Source of the DNA: Clostridia bacterium | GTDB lineage: Bacteria > Bacillota > Clostridia > Christensenellales > CAG-917 | Length of the DNA stretch: 64,000 bases | Reading direction: 5' to 3' | Assembly: GCA_017618055.1 (NCBI GenBank) | Contig: JAFZVB010000004.1 | Coordinates: 202,253-266,252 of the forward strand | Part shown: positions 17,349 to 24,320 of the stretch, in pieces | How the letters are laid out: each line of letters begins with the position of its first letter | Position numbering within the stretch: position 1 is the stretch's first letter | Translations under genes and position numbers: made by a program | The notes under the pieces: generated by a model | Told to the model about the DNA's origin: nothing | Seen by the model: the letters and a program-made list of their open reading frames with translations, nothing else | Database searches by the model: none

Positions 17349-18443
17349 ATGGAAGAAAACGTACAAGCAGTTCAAAACGAAAAAGACGTTAAAGAACAAA
17401 AGAAAAAGAGAAACAAAAAGATAGCAATCATCATTGAGATTTGCGTCTGTGCAGCATTATTATTAGCTTTCATAGCATTAATAATAATTGAAGTAGTAGC
17501 TCCAACATCAACAGCCGGAGCATGGATTCAAAGCAATATCTGGAACACAAGCGAAGCTGGCGCTAAGTTTATGACACATCTCCCAGTTTTAATTAAGAGC
17601 TTAATCTACATAGTAATAGTACTAGTTGTATGTATCTTAGTAAGATTAATCTTTAAAAAGATTATGGAGAAATCTCATAGAGCACAAACCGTTTTAACTT
17701 TAATAGATGGCTTAGTTAAGTATGCAGCTGCATTAGCAGTTATTATATTAGTATTACAAGCTCTAGGAGTAAACGCCACAGCAATCTTTGCATCAGTTGG
17801 AATTCTCACCTTGGTTATAGGTTTAGGATGCCAGAGCCTCATTGCAGACATCGTAGCAGGTATGTTCTTGGTATTTGAAAATGAATATAACGTTGGTGAA
17901 ATCATTACAGTTGGAGATTTCAGAGGAACAGTTACAGAAATTGGTATTCGTTCTACAAAAATCTTAGACGCAGCTGGAAACATTAAGATTATCAACAACT
18001 CAGATATTTCTAATGTTATTAACATGTCTAGAGAATTATCTTTAGCTATTGTAGACTGTGAATTCCCATATGATGTGCCAATTGAAGTAATTGAAGGATT
18101 ATTAAAAGATAACTTTGAAGACTTCAGAAATAAGATTCCAGCAATTATGGAAGGACCATATTACAAAGGTGTTTCTGGATATGGAGATTCCAACGTTGCA
18201 GTTAAGATAGTTGCAAAGTGTAATGAAGAAGATAGATATCAAGTTCAAAGAGACTTATTAAGAGAATATCGTAGAGTATTCAGAGAAGCAGGAATAGACC
18301 TCTCCTTCAACCAAGTTGTTATTTCTCAATTCAAGCCAACAGAATATGTTGCAACACATAAGATTAAGAAAGAAGCAGAACAATTTGTTGCAGAACAAAA
18401 AGAATTATCCAAAGATATGGATCAATCTAACCAAACTTTATAA
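17349..18443 (+). CDS. Small-conductance mechanosensitive channel (MscS family)
   Basis: The protein has a charged N-terminal tail, a first helix near residues 30-55, two further helices, and a pore-lining helix of Gly/Ala pattern near 150-170 (ILTLVIGLGCQSLIADIVAG). The beta domain VGEIITVGDFRGTVTEIGIRSTKI follows, as in MscS. It opens under membrane tension to release solutes. I start it at 17349: an ATG at 17337 is in frame but sits directly on the AAAAGG SD, whereas 17349 is about 11 bases away. The 38-bp gap from the surface-protein gene has no promoter or terminator, so it is probably cotranscribed. The terminator at 18482 ends the operon. Confidence 0.9.
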   Translation: MEENVQAVQNEKDVKEQKKKRNKKIAIIIEICVCAALLLAFIALIIIEVVAPTSTAGAWIQSNIWNTSEAGAKFMTHLPVLIKSLIYIVIVLVVCILVRLIFKKIMEKSHRAQTVLTLIDGLVKYAAALAVIILVLQALGVNATAIFASVGILTLVIGLGCQSLIADIVAGMFLVFENEYNVGEIITVGDFRGTVTEIGIRSTKILDAAGNIKIINNSDISNVINMSRELSLAIVDCEFPYDVPIEVIEGLLKDNFEDFRNKIPAIMEGPYYKGVSGYGDSNVAVKIVAKCNEEDRYQVQRDLLREYRRVFREAGIDLSFNQVVISQFKPTEYVATHKIKKEAEQFVAEQKELSKDMDQSNQTL

Positions 18444-18481
18444 TCTTTAGTTAGTCATTCATCCATATAAAATAAAACATT

Positions 18482-18506
18482 AACCACTGGCTTAATGCTG
18501 GTGGTT
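18482..18506 (+). terminator. Terminator after mscS
   Basis: Ten-base stem AACCACTGGC / GCTGGTGGTT including two G-U pairs, 5-nt loop, then ATTATTTTT. Confidence 0.85.
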
Positions 18507-18586
18507 ATTATTTTTCTAAATAAAGTGATAGATATTTCATATTCTAATTATTATAATGGTATAGGAAAACAAAAAGGGAGAGTGCT

Positions 18587-19387
18587 ATGTCTGCAACAGG
18601 TAGTGCCATTTTAGGAATATCTTTAATATTTGCTTGTACCATTATTGGTGCTGCATTAGTATTTGTATTTAAGACAAAAGAAATCAGTCCTAAACTTAAC
18701 CAAGTATTCACAGGACTTGCTGCCGGTATTATGCTTTCTGCAGCAATCTTCTCATTATTGCTTCCTTCAGTTGAATCCGAGATATCTTACATGCCGGTTT
18801 GGGCAGTTGTTGGTATCTCTGTTGCAATAGGTGCTGTATTCCTTTGGGGTATAGATAAAATCGTCCCACACTTCCACACAGCAGATAACAAAGAAGAAGG
18901 TATAAAGACTTTGTCTTTAAGTAGAACTTCTAAGATGTTCTTAGCAGTAACCATTCACAATATTCCAGAAGGACTTGCTGTTGGTATTGCTTATTCTGTA
19001 GCTCTTGCATCTTGGACAGGAGATTCATCCAATGCATTATGGGGAGCACTTATTCTAGCAATTGGTATTGGTGTACAAAATATTCCAGAAGGTGCAGTTG
19101 TTGCTCTTGCAATTAAAGGCGAGACTGGATCTAGCGTAAAAGGATTCTTACTTGGTGTATGTTCTGGTGTTGTAGAACCTATTGCAGCTGTTATTGGATT
19201 ATTCCTTGCAATGCAAATCCAAGTAGTAATGCCTTGGGCTTTAGCTTTTGCTGCAGGTTGTATGTTATACGTTATTGTTGAAGAAATGATTCCAGAGATG
19301 AAAAGTGATACCGTACACCATCATGGTGTTTGGGCATTCATTATTAGTTTCATTGGGATGACAATAATGGAAATTGCTTTAGGTTAA
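18587..19387 (+). CDS. ZIP-family metal transporter (ZupT-like)
   Basis: The 266-residue protein has eight helices. The binuclear metal site motifs HNIPEGLAVG (helix 4) and QNIPEGAVVA (helix 5) are the hallmark of the ZupT/GufA branch, which imports Zn2+ and other divalent ions into the cytoplasm. The loop after helix 3 has HFHTADNKEE, a short His-containing loop common in ZIPs. The SD AAAGGGAG precedes the ATG. Its stop overlaps the stop of the convergent CDF gene by a palindromic TTAA. Import (ZIP) beside export (CDF) and Mg uptake (MgtE) makes this a metal-homeostasis block. Confidence 0.9.
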   Translation: MSATGSAILGISLIFACTIIGAALVFVFKTKEISPKLNQVFTGLAAGIMLSAAIFSLLLPSVESEISYMPVWAVVGISVAIGAVFLWGIDKIVPHFHTADNKEEGIKTLSLSRTSKMFLAVTIHNIPEGLAVGIAYSVALASWTGDSSNALWGALILAIGIGVQNIPEGAVVALAIKGETGSSVKGFLLGVCSGVVEPIAAVIGLFLAMQIQVVMPWALAFAAGCMLYVIVEEMIPEMKSDTVHHHGVWAFIISFIGMTIMEIALG

Positions 19388-20544
19388 TAATCGTAATCTA
19401 TATTACAAATATATTTGTACTCAGGGAATTTTTCCTTGAGTTTTTCTTTTATTCCATCACAAGTATCTTGTGGAGTTTTATCGTCAAAAGAAATAACTAT
19501 ATCATAGAATACGAACTTTTCTTCTTCGTTAATATAAAATCCGTGTGTAGATAAAATGTTTTCGTTTTCGGAAGTAAGTTCATCTAAATATGATTTTATC
19601 TCTTTGGCAACAGGAGAACTGATGTTTTCTGCATAAACTCCAACGGTCATTATCATATTATATTTAAGATACATCATGCCAGAGATCTTCTTTTCTAGTG
19701 TCATTATGTCTTGTGCATTTAAATCTTCTTTTACAGCAATGTGAACAGAACCAATATATTTGTTTGTGCCATAGTTGTTAAGGATTAAATCATATACACC
19801 ATAAACACCATCTATAGAAGCGATGTCTACTTTTATCTTAGTTGTAGTCTCATCATCTATTCTTATTCCAATGATTAGAGATAATGATTCTCTTATAATT
19901 CCAAAACCGGACTTAAGAATGAATAAACCAATAACAATACCCACATAACCTTCTATGTAGAAATGTCCGTAGAGAGCAACTATTGCGGAAACGAGTGTAC
20001 CTAGAGATAGGGCAACATCAAAGAGTGCATCTGTAGCACTTGCTTTAAGGGTATCACTATTAAGTTTCTTTGCTTGTATTCTATAGAATAAACCAATTCC
20101 TAATTTAATAATAATACCAACACCAATTAGTATTAAGGCTACTACCGTATAGTTAGGCATTATCTTTGTGCTGAAGTAGTCTACAATGGAAACAATAGAT
20201 TCATAAATAGCCATACCACCAGCAAATAGAATGATAGCTCCAATGATGGTTGCGGTTAAATATTCTATTCTTCCATGTCCATAAGGATGCTTTCTATCTG
20301 GCTTCTTATTTGAAAGCTTAGTTCCAATAATGGTTATAATGGATGAAAGGGCATCTGTTAAGTTGTTCAATGCGTCCATGATTAAAGATATGGATCCAGC
20401 CAAAAAACCAACTACGGCCTTTATAGCAACTAATAAGACATTACCACCAATACCAACAAAACTGGTGGCAACAATGCCTTTTTCTCTAGCTTTTGAATAA
20501 TCTGTTAAACTTACATCTTTGTTTTGAATGTCCAATTCTTCCAT
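19384..20544 (-). CDS. Cation diffusion facilitator (CDF) efflux protein
   Basis: This CDF-family divalent cation/H+ antiporter has six membrane helices. SISLIMDALNNLTDALSS supplies the intramembrane Asp ligands, and the RKHPYGHGRIEY loop is the classical CDF signature. The C-terminal 170 residues form an extended cytoplasmic domain longer than the usual 80-90, apparently two ferredoxin-like units. I start at the ATG at 20544 because GAGG lies 6 bases upstream; a GTG 15 bases earlier is in frame but overlaps that SD. It follows mgtE after 18 bp and is probably cotranscribed. It likely exports Mn, Zn or Fe; the exact ion is unknown. Confidence 0.9.
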   Translation of the reverse strand: MEELDIQNKDVSLTDYSKAREKGIVATSFVGIGGNVLLVAIKAVVGFLAGSISLIMDALNNLTDALSSIITIIGTKLSNKKPDRKHPYGHGRIEYLTATIIGAIILFAGGMAIYESIVSIVDYFSTKIMPNYTVVALILIGVGIIIKLGIGLFYRIQAKKLNSDTLKASATDALFDVALSLGTLVSAIVALYGHFYIEGYVGIVIGLFILKSGFGIIRESLSLIIGIRIDDETTTKIKVDIASIDGVYGVYDLILNNYGTNKYIGSVHIAVKEDLNAQDIMTLEKKISGMMYLKYNMIMTVGVYAENISSPVAKEIKSYLDELTSENENILSTHGFYINEEEKFVFYDIVISFDDKTPQDTCDGIKEKLKEKFPEYKYICNIDYDY

Positions 20545-20562
20545 AATTCGCCTCTTCACATA

Positions 20563-22230
20563 TTATAATAATGCAACGGCAATAGAGCAATATATTATCA
20601 AAGATACTGCATCTACTATGGTTGTAATGAATGGGCTAGCAACAACAGCAGGGTCTAACTTTGCTTTCTTTGCGAGCAATGGAAGTAAACAACCAACCAT
20701 CTTTGCGATCATAACTGTAATGAAGAGTGCTAAGGATACTATTGCACAACGAACTGGAGTGTAGTCATGATATCCAAACGCAAGATTATCAAGGAGCATT
20801 AACTTTGCAAAACAAGCTACAGCAAGAGTTGCACCTAAGAGTATAGATACTCTTATTTCTTTCCATAGAACTCTAAAAACATCTCTCGTTTCAACTTCGC
20901 CAAGTGCCAAGGAACGAATAACTGTAACGGAAGCTTGTGAACCTGCATTACCACCAGTGTCCATAATCATAGGAACACAGGCAAATAATACAGCACTAAT
21001 TGCACTTAGTTTTGCTTCGTACTTATTAATAATAAGACCTGTGAATGTTGCACTAACTAAAAGAACGAGCAACCAAGGGATTCTGTTTCTCCAAATACCA
21101 AAAACGCTTGTTTTAAGGTATGGCTTATCACTGTGGTGGATAGCGTTCATTTTTTCAATATCTTCCGTGTTTTCTTCTTGTAAGACATCGATAGCATCGT
21201 CAACAGTAACAATACCAACCAATCTGTTTTCATCATCTACAACAGGAATGGCAAGGAAGCCGTATTCTGCAAGTTTTCTAGAAACATCTTCTTGGTCGTC
21301 TGTGGTATGTGCATAAATTACATTTTCTTCCATTAAGTCTCCAATCAAGGTTTCTGGAGAAGCAAGCATTAAGTCTTTTGCAGATACAAGACCAAGTAAT
21401 TTATTTGTTCTATCTACTACGTAACATGTATAAATTGTTTCCTTGTTAATAGCGTTCTTTCTAATTTTTGCAAATGCAGTTTCTACTGTTTGGTCTGGGT
21501 AGAAGTACATGTACTCAACCGTCATGATAGAACCAGCACTATCTTCTGGGTACTTAAGAATTTGGTTTAAGTACTTTCTCTTTGCTGGATCTATTTTTGC
21601 AAGAAGTCTTTTAACAACATTGGATGGCATTTCTTCTACTATATCTGCCATATCGTCAACGAACATCTCGTCTGTAACTTCTTTCAATTCCTGGTCTGTT
21701 AATCTATTAAGTAATTCTTCTTGTGTATCTGAATCCATTTCAACGAAAGCCTCTGCTGCAGCATCCTTAGGAAGAAGTCTAAATAGAATAGGCATATCTT
21801 CTGGAGGAGTGTTTTCAAAGATATCTGCAAGGTCATTCTCGTTCATGGAAGCAAGAAGTGGTTTAAGTGTAGTGAAGTTCTTTTCTTTAAGGAGGAGGTT
21901 TATTTCTTCATAGTCTACAATCTTAAGAGCAGTTTTTTCTGGTAAGTCTTCAATGATGTCAACCTTATCTTCGGCATCTACTTCTTCCAAGAATTCATCT
22001 AATTCTTCAGTATTCAAGCTATCAATAATTTTTTGCTTGGTTTCTGGTTCCAATTCAATAAGTACATCTGCAAGGAATTCACTTTCCAATTCCTTACAAA
22101 GAGGTATCAATGTTGCATCTTCTAATTCTTCAAGAATAGATGCGGCAAATCTTGCATTCAATGTTGAAAGTTCTTCAGCAGCAAGAGAATAATTGCCTTC
22201 TTTCAAAAGTTCAAGAATTCTTTCCTTCAT
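20563..22230 (-). CDS. mgtE: Magnesium transporter MgtE with extended N-terminal region
   Basis: MgtE is a Mg2+-gated Mg2+ channel. The 555-residue protein is about 100 longer than usual. Its N-terminal 225 residues hold two copies of the acidic MgtE_N helical superhelix; compare FLEEVDAEDKVDIIEDLPEK with VTDEMFVDDMADIVEEMPSN. A CBS pair follows (about 230-350), then five helices containing the channel signatures GGNAGSQASVTVIRSLALGE and PFITTIVDAVSLIIY. The CDF gene follows on the same strand. No SD is visible before the ATG, although a leader ORF just upstream has a near-perfect one, so mgtE translation may be coupled or otherwise controlled. Confidence 0.93.
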   Translation of the reverse strand: MKERILELLKEGNYSLAAEELSTLNARFAASILEELEDATLIPLCKELESEFLADVLIELEPETKQKIIDSLNTEELDEFLEEVDAEDKVDIIEDLPEKTALKIVDYEEINLLLKEKNFTTLKPLLASMNENDLADIFENTPPEDMPILFRLLPKDAAAEAFVEMDSDTQEELLNRLTDQELKEVTDEMFVDDMADIVEEMPSNVVKRLLAKIDPAKRKYLNQILKYPEDSAGSIMTVEYMYFYPDQTVETAFAKIRKNAINKETIYTCYVVDRTNKLLGLVSAKDLMLASPETLIGDLMEENVIYAHTTDDQEDVSRKLAEYGFLAIPVVDDENRLVGIVTVDDAIDVLQEENTEDIEKMNAIHHSDKPYLKTSVFGIWRNRIPWLLVLLVSATFTGLIINKYEAKLSAISAVLFACVPMIMDTGGNAGSQASVTVIRSLALGEVETRDVFRVLWKEIRVSILLGATLAVACFAKLMLLDNLAFGYHDYTPVRCAIVSLALFITVMIAKMVGCLLPLLAKKAKLDPAVVASPFITTIVDAVSLIIYCSIAVALL

Positions 22231-22271
22231 GATTAAAGTAAGTCAGGGATTATCTTTAAAGAAAATATAGA

Positions 22272-22340
22272 TTAAAAATTGTTGGAACAAGCCAAACAAC
22301 TTCGATAAGGTACATCTTCTTCACATAAATGATAGTTCAT
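22272..22340 (-). CDS. 22-residue leader peptide upstream of mgtE
   Basis: A short ORF (MNYHLCEEDVPYRSCLACSN followed by two residues, NF) has the SD AAAGGAGG about 8 bases before its ATG and lies about 36 nt after a strong promoter. Residues 7-11 are EEDVP: acidic residues running into proline. Acidic and proline codons are the type that destabilise translating ribosomes at low Mg2+ in enterobacterial mgtL. The last nine codons overlap a terminator-like hairpin. No experimental homologue is known to me. The ORF is too short to prove by statistics alone, but the SD, promoter and hairpin together make it credible. Confidence 0.6.
   Translation of the reverse strand: MNYHLCEEDVPYRSCLACSNNF
22274..22299 (-). 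promoter_or_regulatory. Putative attenuator hairpin inside mgtE leader ORF
   Basis: On the minus strand TTGTTTGG (22299-22292) pairs with CCAACAA (22285-22279) with one bulged T, followed by TTTTT (22278-22274): a terminator shape ending at the leader stop codon. The loop and 3' arm sequence CTTGTTCC (22291-22284) can instead pair with GGAACGAG (22350-22343), next to the leader SD, giving mutually exclusive folds. Confidence 0.5.
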
Positions 22341-22383
22341 GACTCGTTCCTCCTTTAAGAATTACACTTCCGTGTTTTTGCCT

Positions 22384-22412
22384 ATTCTAGCACCTAAGTT
22401 TTTATATGGCAA
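22384..22412 (-). promoter_or_regulatory. Promoter of mgtE leader transcript
   Basis: On the minus strand TTGCCA (22412-22407) and TAGAAT (22389-22384) with a 17-bp spacer. Transcription would start near 22377; an ACAC-GGAA-GTGT hairpin with a GNRA tetraloop follows at once. Confidence 0.7.
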
Positions 22413-22430
22413 CCATTTTTATAAATAAAA

Positions 22431-22453
22431 ACACCCATCTTTTAGACAGGTGT
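22431..22453 (-). terminator. Terminator of the aminotransferase gene
   Basis: Nine-base stem ACACCTGTC / GATGGGTGT with a TAAAA loop, followed on the minus strand by TTTTTATTT. Confidence 0.8.
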
Positions 22454-22478
22454 TCAGTTTTTTAGATAATATACAATA

Positions 22479-23672
22479 TTATTTGTAAGAATCAATAAGC
22501 TCCTTAAATGCAGGGAGGGAACGTTTAATCATATCGTTGCTTACACAGTATGCAGCTCTTACATATCCCTTTGCCCCAAAGTCGTCTCCTGGAACTAATA
22601 ATAATCCGTAATTCTTTGCACGATTAGAAAATGCTCTTGCATCTGGCTCTGGTGTTTTAATGAATAGATAGAATGCACCATCTGGTCTTACGCAGGTATA
22701 TCCCATATCTGTAAGAGAATTGTAGAGGAGGTTTCTATTTTCTTCATATGCTTTAACGTTTGGAAGATCATTAACACAATCCATAATAACATTTTGCCAA
22801 ATAGATGGAGCACATACATATCCCATTGCCCTTCCTGCGCCACATACGGCTGCGTAGAGCTCGTTTGCACCTTCTGCCTTAGGAGAAACTGCAACGTATC
22901 CAATTCTTTCTCCTGGAAGGGATAAGGACTTGGAATAGCTATAGCATACTACGGTGTTATCATAGTAGTTCATTATATATGGAACCTTAACATCTCCATA
23001 AACTATTTCTCTATATGGCTCATCTGCAATTATATAAATTGGATTTCCATATTCCTTGGATTTCTTATTTAAAATAGCAACAATCTTTTTAATTGTATCT
23101 TCACTAAATACAGCACCACTTGGGTTATTTGGACTATTAACAATAATAGCTTTTGTATTTTTTGTTATCGCTTTTTCTAGTTTATCAAAGTCTGGCCCAA
23201 AGTCTGGTTCGCTATATGGTACTACAACAGGTGTTCCTCCAGCAGATAAAGTAAATACTTTATATTCAGGGAAGAATGGGGCAAGGATAATGAATTCGTT
23301 ATTGTCTGTATTTAATGCTCTTAATGATATGCAAAGAGATGCAGCTGCACCACAGGTCATATAAATATAATCTGCACTAATATCTACACCAAATCTTGTC
23401 TTGATGTTATTTGCAACAGCGTTTCTTACTCTTAAATCTCCAGGAGCTGAAGTATATCCATGAACTAATGTTGTATCTGGGATAGCAACGATTCTTTCTA
23501 AGGATTTTCTTACACTTTCTGGAGCTGGAACATTAGGGTTGCCTAACGAGTAGTCATAGACCTTATCTGCACCAACTTCTAGAGCTCTTTTCTTTCCAAA
23601 CTCAAATAATTCTCTTATGGAACTTCTATTTGTTCCATAGTTTACCATATCTTCATTAAATAATTTGCCCAT
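22479..23672 (-). CDS. PLP-dependent aminotransferase (class I/II, aspartate aminotransferase-like)
   Basis: The 397-residue fold-type I aminotransferase contains NSPNNPSGAV (cofactor ring Asn), IADEPYRE (Asp on the pyridine nitrogen; Tyr) and YSYSKSLSLPGERIGY with the Schiff-base Lys. A late Arg near DGAFYLF binds the substrate carboxylate region. The family covers aspartate, alanine and aromatic transaminases; exact specificity cannot be read. It is monocistronic with its own terminator, and AAAGAGG precedes the ATG. Confidence 0.88.
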   Translation of the reverse strand: MGKLFNEDMVNYGTNRSSIRELFEFGKKRALEVGADKVYDYSLGNPNVPAPESVRKSLERIVAIPDTTLVHGYTSAPGDLRVRNAVANNIKTRFGVDISADYIYMTCGAAASLCISLRALNTDNNEFIILAPFFPEYKVFTLSAGGTPVVVPYSEPDFGPDFDKLEKAITKNTKAIIVNSPNNPSGAVFSEDTIKKIVAILNKKSKEYGNPIYIIADEPYREIVYGDVKVPYIMNYYDNTVVCYSYSKSLSLPGERIGYVAVSPKAEGANELYAAVCGAGRAMGYVCAPSIWQNVIMDCVNDLPNVKAYEENRNLLYNSLTDMGYTCVRPDGAFYLFIKTPEPDARAFSNRAKNYGLLLVPGDDFGAKGYVRAAYCVSNDMIKRSLPAFKELIDSYK

Positions 23673-23814
23673 ATAGTACCTCTTTTCTAATTGTTATTAT
23701 AATAACACGGAAGATATGAACTATAAAGTTATTTTTCTCAAAAAGTTTTATTCATTGAATAAGAAAAGTAAAAAAGAGTATAATTTTATCGATATTAAGA
23801 ATAAGAGGTGTACT

Positions 23815-24180
23815 ATGACTAAATTAGAACAACTTAAAGAAAAATTAGAGCTTTCAAGATAATTCGAATATGCTGCAAATGTGTTGTATTTTGATTACGA
23901 AACATTATGTCCAACAGATGCAAGAGAAGATGAGGGAGAAGTTTTAGGTTTCCTTAGTAATGAAGTTTTTAAGCTTTTAACAAGCGATGAAAGCAAACAA
24001 CTTATTGTAGATTTACACAACGAAATAGACTCAATAGAGGATCCTTTAGATAAGGTTTTAATTAACAGATTATATGAGGGTTATGAGAAAACAAAGAATA
24101 TGTCACCAGAGTTCCAAATGGAAATGACAGTAACTCATAACAAAGCTTACTACATGAAGTGGTTAAGAAGCGATTTTTAG
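23815..24180 (+). pseudogene. Decayed carboxypeptidase M32 (N-terminal fragment)
   Basis: The frame from the ATG at 23815 reads MTKLEQLKEKLELSR, a TAA at 23860-23862, then FEYAANVLYFDYETLCPTDA and about 100 more residues to the TAG at 24178. This matches the first quarter of thermostable carboxypeptidase Taq (M32), in which L.WD.ET..P is typical, but intact members are about 500 residues and carry HEXXH, which is absent here. It therefore has both an in-frame stop (a single AAA-to-TAA change would explain it) and loss of the rest of the gene. An AAGAGGTG SD survives. The downstream part might start at 23881 (GTG or TTG), but a working enzyme is very unlikely. Confidence 0.65.
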
Positions 24181-24242
24181 CCACTTTTTTGTTGCTCTGG
24201 ACGGGTGTTTTTACCCTAAAAATACATAGTATTTTTGTATGG

Positions 24243-24271
24243 TTGCCAATACGTAATATGTCTGGTATAAT
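24243..24271 (+). promoter_or_regulatory. Promoter of ABC/FtsX transporter gene
   Basis: TTGCCA (24243-24248) and TATAAT (24266-24271, preceded by TGG) with a 17-bp spacer. Confidence 0.75.
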
Positions 24272-24320
24272 ATACAAGTCTTTTTGATAAGGGTAAAAAG
24301 ATAAAACTGAAGAGGATAAT

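Noticed and set aside
18444..18586. Riboswitch before the ZIP transporter
   Set aside because: The only structure there is the terminator of the mscS transcript. The remaining leader is short and AT-rich.
22231..22412. M-box (ykoK) Mg2+ riboswitch before mgtE
   Set aside because: The leader is only about 145 nt, is filled by the short ORF and shows none of the conserved M-box sequence that I recall.
23815..24180. Recoded TAA giving a functional carboxypeptidase
   Set aside because: The gene is also truncated before the catalytic HEXXH, and other genes here use TAA as an ordinary stop.
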